From positions 1 through 31,297 of IMG/VR virus record IMGVR_UViG_3300045994_000108: a DNA stretch of 31,297 nucleotides; one strand, written 5' to 3'. Of this stretch, positions 1 through 5,560 are shown one piece after another. Every line of letters starts with the position of its first letter. Within the stretch, counting starts at the first letter, position 1. The position numbers were made by a program, and so were the translations under genes. The notes beneath the pieces were generated by a model. The model was not told where the DNA came from and searched no databases. It saw only the letters and a program-made list of their open reading frames with translations. The stretch is from a virus.

Positions 1-37
1 ACCCCGGCGGTCGCAACGGCGGCGTCGGCTTCCGCTG
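1..37 (+). repeat. DGR variable repeat (VR), 3' portion
   Basis: This stretch aligns without gaps to 1063-1099. The 31 identities include all G, C and T positions of the template. The six differences are at VR 7, 9, 10, 19, 21 and 22, where the template has A and the VR has G. Template adenines matching VR 1, 15 and 16 are unchanged. The similarity stops at position 37, after a G/C/T-only stretch (23-37) that is invariant and would serve as the initiation-of-mutagenic-homing region. The 5' part of the repeat lies outside the window. Confidence 0.93.
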
Positions 38-53
38 CACCAAAGGTCTCTGA
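1..53 (+). CDS. DGR target protein, C-terminal end only (partial)
   Basis: Only the last 16 codons and the stop are in the window, read in the frame whose stop is TGA at 51-53; the visible end reads PGGRNGGVGFRCTKGL. The N-D-N-V-G-F-R type ending, here with D and N changed to G, is the usual C-terminus of C-type-lectin or formylglycine-enzyme-fold proteins diversified by DGRs. Such proteins usually sit on a phage tail tip or cell surface and bind ligands through the variable residues. Residues 2-3 and 6-7 of the visible part (all Gly) match Asp-Asn pairs encoded by the template repeat at 1063-1099. The body of the protein, its length and its start lie left of position 1, so its identity as tail fibre or another displayed protein cannot be decided here. 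Confidence 0.85.
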   Translation, partial: PGGRNGGVGFRCTKGL

Positions 54-65
54 TCACCGGTCACT

Positions 66-87
66 GGTCGCGGCGTAAGCCGTGGCC
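66..87 (+). other. Hairpin downstream of VR (possible DGR target-recognition element)
   Basis: The arms 66-74 and 79-87 pair over nine positions around a GTAA loop, with two G.T wobbles, and lie 28 bp past the end of the VR. DGR target sites often carry a hairpin or cruciform with a 4-nt loop shortly after the VR that helps cDNA retargeting. The spacing here is larger than in the Bordetella phage element and there is no T-run, so a plain terminator is less likely. A role in retrohoming is inferred from position and shape. Confidence 0.5.
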
Positions 88-112
88 TTCACTGAAATAA
101 TTAGGAAACACC

Positions 113-961
113 ATGCAAGAAATACCTACACCAACCACTGACGAGATTACCCAGTTCAGCATCAGCGCTTTCAAAGGCATTGAAGCTGGTCTCGGGCAAG
201 CAGATCCAGTGGCCACTATTGCGAAAAAACTGGAATCGCAGCATCCAGGGCATTTGATTCTGGTTCAGGCTGGCAATTTCCTTCACGGTTATGATCGTAG
301 CGCCTATGCGCTGGCCACATTGAAAAAGTACAAGCTCAAGCTGGTCGGCGTCTCCACGGAGCCGCATATCCGCATCGGTTTTCCAGTTGGGAATTTCAAG
401 CGCCGTCTGTGGACGATAGTCGAAGAGTTTGGCATTCCCTACGTTGTCGCTCTGGGCAATCAAGCAACCGGCCACACGGTTTATATCTCAAACCAGCCGA
501 CCGGGAATAATTCAGTTCTGGAATCAGTATCAACGAAAGTCATTGAGGATGTGATCAATGATCTGAAGCAACGTGGCGAGGTGAATAAATCTGCCGCAGC
601 TCAATTGTTGGCCAGCCCTGATGCTGCCTGTTTCCAGTTGAAGGCTAAGGCGCAAGACTTGGACACGCAACTGTTACAGGACATCATCAAGTTGCCACGC
701 GATCTGCGCACCACCTATGGCGAGAATCTGCGCGTATGCATCGGTCGCATCATGCGTAACGTGATGGCTTACGGCCTTGAGGACAACAAACCGCTACTGC
801 TTAAATCGATTTCAGCCGACATTGACTTGCTCAAGCACTATCTTGCACAGGCTCAACGGTTAGGAATACTTGCGCTCAACTTCGAGCATCGAGCGGGTCT
901 AGCCGTTGAGCTTGGCCGCTTGGTTGGTGGACTTATCCGTTCAACACAGGTGCAGTCATGA
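113..961 (+). CDS. DGR accessory protein: MutS domain-I-like N-terminus joined to Avd-like helical bundle
   Basis: 282 aa. Residues about 34-117 follow the MutS mismatch-recognition domain I pattern: an ESQHP start like AQHP in MutS, then QAGNFLHGY in place of the GDFYE segment, then GFPVGNFKRRLWTIVEE in place of the GIPYHAVENYLAKLV segment. The stacking Phe of the F-x-E motif is kept (F56), but the Glu is His (H58). Residues about 185-282 are all helical and resemble Avd, the small RT-binding accessory factor of DGRs, including a near-terminal LGRLVGGLIRS like the GRMLGGWIK ending of that family. MutS-like and Avd proteins are both known beside DGR RTs. A Shine-Dalgarno AGGA lies 6 nt before the ATG. 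The stop overlaps an ATG that opens the next frame. Likely role: RT partner acting on template RNA or cDNA. No MutS ATPase domain is present. Confidence 0.8.
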   Translation: MQEIPTPTTDEITQFSISAFKGIEAGLGQADPVATIAKKLESQHPGHLILVQAGNFLHGYDRSAYALATLKKYKLKLVGVSTEPHIRIGFPVGNFKRRLWTIVEEFGIPYVVALGNQATGHTVYISNQPTGNNSVLESVSTKVIEDVINDLKQRGEVNKSAAAQLLASPDAACFQLKAKAQDLDTQLLQDIIKLPRDLRTTYGENLRVCIGRIMRNVMAYGLEDNKPLLLKSISADIDLLKHYLAQAQRLGILALNFEHRAGLAVELGRLVGGLIRSTQVQS

Positions 962-986
962 TTAACGAGGGGGATTTTCTGAAAGG

Positions 987-1099
987 TCTGGCAATGCGCT
1001 CATCCGTGGCAGCTACTGGAATTCCGACTCGAATGCGGGCGTCTTCAATCTCAACAACGACAACCCCGACAATCGCAACGACAACGTCGGCTTCCGCTG
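987..1099 (+). repeat. DGR template repeat (TR)
   Basis: The segment 1063-1099 is the direct counterpart of the VR at 1-37. The limit on the 5' side is estimated, because the rest of the VR is not in the window. Read in the VR frame (codons at multiples of 3), 990-1097 encodes a lectin-type C-terminus including LIRGSYWNSDSN and NLNNDNPDNRNDNVGFR, followed by TGA. The many AAC and GAC codons are the usual arrangement that lets adenine substitution diversify chosen residues. The TR lies between the accessory gene and the RT gene, the commonest DGR layout, and is on the same strand. Confidence 0.9.
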
Positions 1100-1218
1100 A
1101 CCCAAGAAACAACGGCCTAGACGCTGGGGATACCCACGGAAGGTTAACTCTTGGTCGAAAGTCTCCCGGAGCGCAAGCTCCAAAAGCACGGCAACACGCC
1201 CAGCCGGAAACCGCTGCA
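1100..1218 (+). ncRNA. Spacer of DGR template RNA, with GNRA-capped hairpin
   Basis: These 119 bases separate the TR from the RT start at 1219. They contain a perfect 5-bp stem (1168-1172 with 1177-1181) closed by a GCAA tetraloop. In studied DGRs the RNA running from the TR into the following spacer is structured and is bound by RT and Avd to prime cDNA synthesis. The RT frame happens to stay open across this stretch, but the peptide looks unlike an RT N-terminus. An RNA role is inferred from position and the hairpin. Confidence 0.55.
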
Positions 1219-2271
1219 ATGCCTACGGGTGTTGTGGCGGAATGCGGTAGCGATTTCTATCAACTTACCAGCCTGCCGAACCTATTCACATGCTGGCTCA
1301 ATACCCGCAAGAACAAATCGCATAATTTGCGCATTCAGCGGTTCTCTACCGACCCGCTGCGCCACCTGATCACCATTCAGCAGCGTCTGCGTGACCGGCA
1401 ATACACCTTCGGTCCGTATAAGACATTCACTGTCCAGGAGAAGAAAAGACGCGAGGTGGTGGATGCCCCGATGAAAGACCGGATCATCCATTGGCTGCTG
1501 TACCAGTACATGTTGCCAATCTGGCAGCCGAAGTTTATCCATGACACCTATGGCAACCTTCCCGCGCGCGGCACCCATGCTGCCGTGCGCAGACTAGCGC
1601 AGTTCGCGCGCAGTGAGAATGCTGTCTGGGTGTTGCAGCTCGACATCAGCAAGTATTTCTACTCGGTCAACCACGCCCTGCTCAAAGAGCGTGTATTGCG
1701 CCACATCGGCGACCACCAGCTGCGCGTGCTGATCATCAGCCTGATCGATTCATTCCGGACTGACGACAGCTACGATCACCTGTTTGATGCTGGCACACTG
1801 TATCGACAAACAGCGGCCAAGGGCATGCCAATAGGCAACCTATCAAGTCAGTTGTTCGCGAATATCTTCCTCAATGAGTTCGATCATTGGGTAAAGGAAA
1901 CGCTGCGCGTGAAGCGGTATATCCGATACGTGGATGATATGGTTGTCCTGGGCGAATCGCGGGAGGAACTACAAGCCCTGTGCGAACAGATCACCGCAAA
2001 GCTTGCCGGTGACGGCCTGATCATACACCCGCACAAAACCCGCTTGGCACCTGTCAGCGCGGGCATTCCATTCCTCGGATATGTCGTCTGGAAAAAACAC
2101 ATTTCAGCCGGGCACTACATGCGAAGTCGATATCACCAGCGGCTTCGTCAGCATGAATCAGGCGGACGCGATAGGAAGGATGCGCTTCGATCGTACCGAT
2201 CAATGCTCAATCACACCGGATCTACTCGACCAATTTCAATTAGCAAAATTACAAAGGGAAAAACAGCATGA
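1219..2271 (+). CDS. DGR reverse transcriptase
   Basis: 350 aa from the ATG at 1219; the frame is open from an ATG at 958, which would give 437 aa. Numbering from 1219: motif A is [10 protein letters not shown] with catalytic D142, motif B is [20 protein letters not shown] near 202-221, and the catalytic motif is YVDD at 237-240, followed by a VVLG strand and FLGYVVW. The IGNLSSQ form of motif B (SQ, not the SP of retrons and group II introns) is the hallmark of DGR RTs. No maturase or endonuclease domain follows. The enzyme copies TR RNA with errors at adenines. I chose 1219 because residues 1-87 of the longer form are translated from the TR and its spacer and are Thr/Ser-rich low complexity; a GGAAA lies about 9 nt upstream of 1219. 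The stop overlaps the ssb start. Confidence 0.93.
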   Translation: MPTGVVAECGSDFYQLTSLPNLFTCWLNTRKNKSHNLRIQRFSTDPLRHLITIQQRLRDRQYTFGPYKTFTVQEKKRREVVDAPMKDRIIHWLLYQYMLPIWQPKFIHDTYGNLPARGTHAAVRRLAQFARSENAVWVLQLDISKYFYSVNHALLKERVLRHIGDHQLRVLIISLIDSFRTDDSYDHLFDAGTLYRQTAAKGMPIGNLSSQLFANIFLNEFDHWVKETLRVKRYIRYVDDMVVLGESREELQALCEQITAKLAGDGLIIHPHKTRLAPVSAGIPFLGYVVWKKHISAGHYMRSRYHQRLRQHESGGRDRKDALRSYRSMLNHTGSTRPISISKITKGKTA

Positions 2272-2786
2272 GCGTGAACAAAGTTATCTTGATAGGCCGA
2301 CTTGGTAAAGACCCTGAAACACGTTACATGCCGAACGGCGACGCGGTCACCAATGCAACGCTGGCGACTTCCGAAAACTGGAAGGACAAGAGTGGCGTTA
2401 AGCAGGAAAAGACCGAATGGCACAATCTGACCTTCTACCGTAAGCTCGCTGAGATTGCCGGTGAGTACCTGAAGAAGGGTTCGATGATCTACGTCGAAGG
2501 CAAGCTGCAAACCCGCAAATGGCAGGATAAGGAAGGAAAGGACCGCTACACCACTGACATCATCGTCAACGATATGACCATGCTGGGCAGCAAGCGTGAT
2601 GCTGGCGACAACGATTCTCCAGAAGGTCGTCAACCATCCGGCGCAACTCGACAACAAAGCGCACCCGTCGAAACTTATGACAAAGGTCTTCGACAGCCAG
2701 CACAAGGCGGCGTATTTGCGAACTTCGACGATGACATTCCATTCGCCGACCCATACGGGCGCGCAGGCTGGAGGACGGCAGAATGA
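2268..2786 (+). CDS. ssb: Single-stranded DNA-binding protein
   Basis: 172 aa. Residues 1-110 form the SSB OB fold, starting [15 protein letters not shown] and including [20 protein letters not shown] and [16 protein letters not shown] Gln/Gly/Pro linker leads to the acidic tip DDDIPF at 154-159, which in bacterial SSBs docks partner proteins. In cellular SSBs this tip is the extreme C-terminus; here 13 more residues follow, possibly changing or blocking docking. The ATG overlaps the RT stop and the stop overlaps the next ATG, so the gene sits inside the DGR-to-integrase operon. It probably coats single-stranded phage DNA in replication or recombination; a role with DGR cDNA is conceivable but unproven. 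Confidence 0.95.
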   Translation: MSVNKVILIGRLGKDPETRYMPNGDAVTNATLATSENWKDKSGVKQEKTEWHNLTFYRKLAEIAGEYLKKGSMIYVEGKLQTRKWQDKEGKDRYTTDIIVNDMTMLGSKRDAGDNDSPEGRQPSGATRQQSAPVETYDKGLRQPAQGGVFANFDDDIPFADPYGRAGWRTAE

Positions 2787-3409
2787 ATTTCAACTACCAG
2801 AAAAGAGCATACAAAGCCTATCTGCTGCAATGGATTGGCACTAACCTTGGCGCGGTGTCCGCAGAATTGCGCGAACTGGGGTACACCAGTTTTGAGATCG
2901 AGCGCGGAACGATCATGGCACGTGGGGCGGGAATGCCTCTATTGTGCATCCACCAGGGTAACTGGCTGCGCTTCGGACAGAACGGATCGTTCAAGGTCAT
3001 GCGGCCAGATGAACAGGCGACGTATGTGCCTATCCAGAGCGATGACCGCGAAACATTGCAAACCCGTGGCGAAAATCCTGCGCCTTGCGCGAGACACTGT
3101 GAGGCGAATGCTTACCAGATTGCAGAGCGCCAGTATAAGGCGCAGATTGATAGGTTGAGCGCGGCCAATAAAGACCTGCAAAGCTGGTTTGATGCGGCAA
3201 AGGCTGAACTGGATGCGGTACGGAGTCAGAACGTCTTTGCACTTGCCCGCCGCCTCGCCCAGCTTGCGGCTGACATCGAGGGGCTTCCGGGATATTCCAA
3301 CCAAACGCACCCCGATATTTCAAAATGCGTGGTCGGGATGCATGACTTGGCGCAAACATTCGCCGGTGAACGAGCTGGTGAGATTTATGATGAAACAGAT
3401 GAGGACTGA
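2783..3409 (+). CDS. Unknown phage protein with central coiled coil
   Basis: 208 aa, family not recognised. The start overlaps the ssb stop (ATGA). The N-terminal ~75 residues are a mixed domain containing [19 protein letters not shown] and [14 protein letters not shown]. Residues about 110-150 ([20 protein letters not shown] and the following stretch) are predicted by eye to be a coiled coil. The C-terminus is acidic (ETDED). There is no membrane segment or signal peptide. Genes of this general shape are common among small proteins beside phage ssb and integrase genes. Co-translation with ssb suggests a DNA-metabolism role, but nothing in the sequence identifies a reaction. Confidence 0.75.
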   Translation: MNFNYQKRAYKAYLLQWIGTNLGAVSAELRELGYTSFEIERGTIMARGAGMPLLCIHQGNWLRFGQNGSFKVMRPDEQATYVPIQSDDRETLQTRGENPAPCARHCEANAYQIAERQYKAQIDRLSAANKDLQSWFDAAKAELDAVRSQNVFALARRLAQLAADIEGLPGYSNQTHPDISKCVVGMHDLAQTFAGERAGEIYDETDED

Positions 3410-3412
3410 ATA

Positions 3413-3697
3413 ATGAGCCTTAAATATATCACTGCAAAGAAGTTAGCTGAAGAGTCTGGCTATACAGAGGCTGCGCTTCGGGCTAAAGTATTACGAGGTG
3501 AATTTGCCGAAGGCCTGCATTACCGGAAATCACCGGATGGTCGCATACAGTTTAATGTTGAGGAATATACGAAATGGGTGGAGTCGCAGAGCATAGGGGT
3601 AAAGTCCAAATCACGTTCTACTGGAACGGGGAAAGACACCGTCCAACAATCAACATCCCATTTACAGCGGCAAACGCCAAGTATGCGAGCCGCCTAA
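3413..3697 (+). CDS. Excisionase-like helix-turn-helix protein
   Basis: 94 aa. The first ~60 residues read YITAKKLAEESGYTEAALRA, then a variable segment, then EGLHYRKSPDGRIQFNVEEY. This matches the winged-helix excisionase-like proteins placed just before integrases in proteobacterial prophages (the conserved tract is W/Y-x-K-x-PDGRI-x-x-x-x-E-x-Y-x-x-W). It should bend attP/attL DNA and direct excision, and may also repress. The last ~40 residues are Ser/Thr/Lys-rich and share DNA with the integrase start in another frame (124-bp overlap), so this tail may be under little constraint. It starts 3 nt after the previous stop. Confidence 0.75.
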   Translation: MSLKYITAKKLAEESGYTEAALRAKVLRGEFAEGLHYRKSPDGRIQFNVEEYTKWVESQSIGVKSKSRSTGTGKDTVQQSTSHLQRQTPSMRAA

Positions 3698-4734
3698 AGG
3701 CTGAGATCGAGCGTAGTATCGCATTTGGCACATACTCGCTCGACCAGTACGCAATTCACTTTCCTAACTCACGCATGGCAAAGTCAGCACCGAAGGCAGT
3801 GACTAAGCCAACTTTCCGCGAAATCTCTCAACTCTGGCTGCAAGCCGCTAACCACCTGTCGCATGGCACGCTGATTAAATACAATCAATGGCTAAAGTTC
3901 TGGCTTGATAACGTCGGAGATATGCCGATAGACGAGATTAAGTTCAGCATGCTTGCGGCGCTGGCGAATAGTCAGGATTGGAAGGCGAAGAACCGCAACG
4001 ATATTCTGATCCCGCTGCGCAAAGTGTTTGAGCTTGCGTTCCTCGATGGCATTATCGAAATCAATCCAACTCTTCGGATAAAGAACGCGAAAGTGCAGAA
4101 GATGCCGCCTGACCCACTGACCGCCGAAGAGGTGGATCTGGTGCTAGCACACATGGGGAAATACAACCCGCAGATCGTCAACGCCTTTGAGTTTGCATTT
4201 TTCACTGGAATGCGCCCGTCAGAATTGATTTCGTTGCAATGGGGCGATATTGATTTTACGGAAGGGCTTGCTCGGGTGCAGCGCGCGCGAACTTTTCAAC
4301 TAGAGCACGAGACAAAGACCTTCTCTGTTCGTGACGTTGAATTGAATACCCGCGCACTGGATGCGCTACGCCGTCAGAAGGCGCACACTTTTCTAAAAGG
4401 GAAATATATCTTTGAGAATCCTGTCACAGGATTGAGATACAGCGAAGAACGACCACTGAGAGAAAACTACTGGCATCCAACATTGAAAGCTTTAGGTATT
4501 CGGGAGCGTGTGTTTTATCAAACCCGCCATACTTACGCAACGATGTCGCTCATGTCGGGCAACCTGCCGATGTGGGTATCAAAACAACTCGGCCATACAA
4601 ATATGACCATGTTGCTGACGGTTTACGGGAAGTGGATAAACGGCGCTGACAAATCAACCGAACGCAATAAAATTGATTCGCTTTTTAATCAGACCGCCAC
4701 CACATTGCCACCAGATTCACAAAACGCCCTGTGA
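3574..4734 (+). CDS. int: Tyrosine recombinase integrase
   Basis: 386 aa. Residues 1-60 form an N-terminal arm-binding or AP2-like region (MGGVAEHRGKVQITFYWNGE), followed by a SAM-like core-binding domain at about 80-170 and the catalytic domain at 180-360. Catalytic set: R214 in TGMRPSEL, K248, the box Y-Q-T-R318-H319-T-Y-A-T (the usual first His is Tyr315, as in many phage integrases), H341 in LGHT and nucleophile Y351 in VYGKW. It catalyses attP x attB integration and, with the excisionase, excision. The start lies inside the excisionase-like gene. The gene ends 13 bp before the tRNA-like attachment core, the standard placement. Confidence 0.95.
   Translation: MGGVAEHRGKVQITFYWNGERHRPTINIPFTAANAKYASRLKAEIERSIAFGTYSLDQYAIHFPNSRMAKSAPKAVTKPTFREISQLWLQAANHLSHGTLIKYNQWLKFWLDNVGDMPIDEIKFSMLAALANSQDWKAKNRNDILIPLRKVFELAFLDGIIEINPTLRIKNAKVQKMPPDPLTAEEVDLVLAHMGKYNPQIVNAFEFAFFTGMRPSELISLQWGDIDFTEGLARVQRARTFQLEHETKTFSVRDVELNTRALDALRRQKAHTFLKGKYIFENPVTGLRYSEERPLRENYWHPTLKALGIRERVFYQTRHTYATMSLMSGNLPMWVSKQLGHTNMTMLLTVYGKWINGADKSTERNKIDSLFNQTATTLPPDSQNAL
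4693..4717 (+). repeat. Arm-type direct repeat, left copy
   Basis: This 25-bp element matches 4865-4889 at 23 of 25 positions (differences at element positions 11 and 13). Each copy contains GCCACCA twice. The copies lie on either side of the attachment core, the left one inside the 3' end of int. Direct repeats around attP are the typical binding sites of the integrase N-terminal domain. Function is inferred from position and similarity. Confidence 0.6.
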
Positions 4735-4747
4735 CCTGTATATTTAT

Positions 4748-4775
4748 TGGTCAGCGTGAGAAGATTCGAACTTCC
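4748..4775 (-). other. attP: attP core: 3' end of a tRNA gene (probably tRNA-Pro)
   Basis: Read on the minus strand: a T-arm stem GGAAG (4775-4771), the T loop TTCGAAT (4770-4764), the closing stem CTTCT (4763-4759), an acceptor 3' strand CACGCTG (4758-4752), discriminator A and encoded CCA (4750-4748). There is no anticodon or D arm upstream, so this is only the tRNA 3' end carried by a phage to rebuild its target tRNA. An acceptor ending in G72 (implying C1) with A73 is characteristic of bacterial tRNA-Pro; the identity is an inference. Phage genes lie on both sides, so the site is not occupied by a host junction here. Confidence 0.72.
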
Positions 4776-4840
4776 CTACTGTCGCACCATGTGGCACTAT
4801 GTTCAATTAATACAGCATGTCAATCAAGTTTTTAAGATCA

Positions 4841-4860
4841 TAGCACAACATAGCACAACA
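4841..4860 (+). repeat. Tandem 10-bp repeat in attP arm
   Basis: Two perfect tandem copies of TAGCACAACA lie between the attachment core and the right arm repeat. The spacing of one helical turn suits paired integrase or excisionase sites. The rest of 4735-4913 is AT-rich non-coding DNA between the convergent int and spanin genes; I saw no clear terminator in it. Confidence 0.45.
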
Positions 4861-4864
4861 CCAA

Positions 4865-4889
4865 ACCGCCACCAGACTGCCACCAGATT
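4865..4889 (+). repeat. Arm-type direct repeat, right copy
   Basis: This is the counterpart of 4693-4717, with two mismatches in 25 positions and the same orientation, on the other side of the attachment core. Both copies carry the doubled GCCACCA. It is a candidate integrase arm site. Confidence 0.6.
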
Positions 4890-4913
4890 TAAGCGACACC
4901 CTCAAAGCAATAT

Positions 4914-5363
4914 CTATTTTACTTCGGCGTTGATCCTGATTGCGTCGATGTTGAGCTGGTCGCAGCGTTTTGTGAGTTCGCCAACCCCGTCTTGAAGTCT
5001 TGCAAAAGACTCATCCACTGCGTTTGGAAGTATCCCGGCACCTCCACCGCTATCGGCGCTGGCTTCGGCATCACCGGACACGGAACAGGTTGGGATGTGG
5101 ACGTGCACGCGGTCAAGCTCATCATGCAGACCAGAAATAATAGTTTGATTTTTGTCATGCTGTTCTCCTGCGGTTTTGATGGTTTCGGTATAGGCCAGTA
5201 GAGCGGCCTGATTTTTGGTTTGCTGCTCGATCACTGCCGCGTTGCGCAGCTCGTCGTCTTCCAGACCCTGCACGTGCCTGCCATAGTGGTATGCGCCGTA
5301 CAGAATTCCCAGCACAGCAGCGACCGACAGCAGCCACAGAATCAACTTCGCTTGAATAGGCAT
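4914..5363 (-). CDS. Rz: Inner-membrane spanin (Rz-like)
   Basis: 149 aa. An N-terminal transmembrane anchor at about residues 7-24 (LILWLLSVAAVLGILYGAYH) is followed by a long periplasmic helical region, the plan of an i-spanin: single N-terminal anchor plus coiled coil. It should bind the outer-membrane lipoprotein encoded inside it and fuse inner and outer membranes in the last step of lysis. It is the last gene of the late operon, 2 nt after the small membrane-protein gene. The assignment rests on topology, position and the nested lipoprotein gene, because spanin sequences diverge greatly. Confidence 0.85.
   Translation of the reverse strand: MPIQAKLILWLLSVAAVLGILYGAYHYGRHVQGLEDDELRNAAVIEQQTKNQAALLAYTETIKTAGEQHDKNQTIISGLHDELDRVHVHIPTCSVSGDAEASADSGGGAGILPNAVDESFARLQDGVGELTKRCDQLNIDAIRINAEVK
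4919..5158 (-). CDS. Rz1: Outer-membrane spanin lipoprotein (Rz1-like), nested in Rz
   Basis: 79 aa, read in a different frame wholly inside the i-spanin gene. The signal peptide MTKIKLLFLVCMMSL ends in a lipobox L15-T16-A17-C18. The mature protein starts with Cys and is proline-rich (QPVPCPVMPKPAP), the Rz1 signature. It should be lipidated, carried to the outer membrane and paired with the i-spanin. A strong Shine-Dalgarno AGGAG precedes the ATG by 6 nt, which fixes this start. Confidence 0.88.
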   Translation of the reverse strand: MTKIKLLFLVCMMSLTACTSTSQPVPCPVMPKPAPIAVEVPGYFQTQWMSLLQDFKTGLANSQNAATSSTSTQSGSTPK

Positions 5364-5365
5364 GA

Positions 5366-5560
5366 TTATTTCTCCGATGCGTTTTTCAACGCGATAGCGG
5401 CGCCGATCCCGGCAAGGCCGATACCGAACGCCTGAAAATCAGGTGATGCAGTCGTGCAAAACTTGTAGATCATTGCCGCGCCACCCGATGCAAGTAATGA
5501 ACGGACAACACACATCGTCAAGTTGTCGCGCTCTGTCAGCCATTGTTTTACGAAATTCAT
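5366..5560 (-). CDS. Small membrane protein in lysis cassette (holin candidate)
   Basis: 64 aa. Two hydrophobic stretches are visible, at about residues 16-34 and 42-58 (FQAFGIGLAGIGAAIALKN), separated by a short polar loop; the N-terminus is charged (VKQWLTERDN). The ATG overlaps the endolysin stop. A small two-helix protein between endolysin and spanins is a reasonable holin or pinholin candidate, since the GH19 enzyme upstream has no obvious signal peptide and needs a way out. Similar small proteins in prophages are usually left as hypothetical, so the function is tentative. Confidence 0.75.
   Translation of the reverse strand: MNFVKQWLTERDNLTMCVVRSLLASGGAAMIYKFCTTASPDFQAFGIGLAGIGAAIALKNASEK

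Noticed and set aside
958-1218. N-terminal 87 residues of the longest RT reading frame
   Set aside because: They are translated from the TR and its structured spacer in a frame different from the VR frame, are Thr/Ser-rich low complexity, and do not resemble the start of DGR RTs; ATG 1219 gives a normal-length RT.
1219-2271. RT as a retron or group II intron enzyme
   Set aside because: Motif B ends in SQ (IGNLSSQ) and not SP, there is no maturase or HNH domain, and no msr/msd or intron ribozyme was seen; a TR/VR pair is present.
4748-4830. Complete tRNA gene
   Set aside because: Only the T arm, acceptor 3' strand and CCA are present; no anticodon arm or D arm can be folded upstream on the minus strand.
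4735-4913. Tandem repeats as a CRISPR array
   Set aside because: Only two short 10-bp and two 25-bp copies without regular spacers; they fit integrase arm sites instead.
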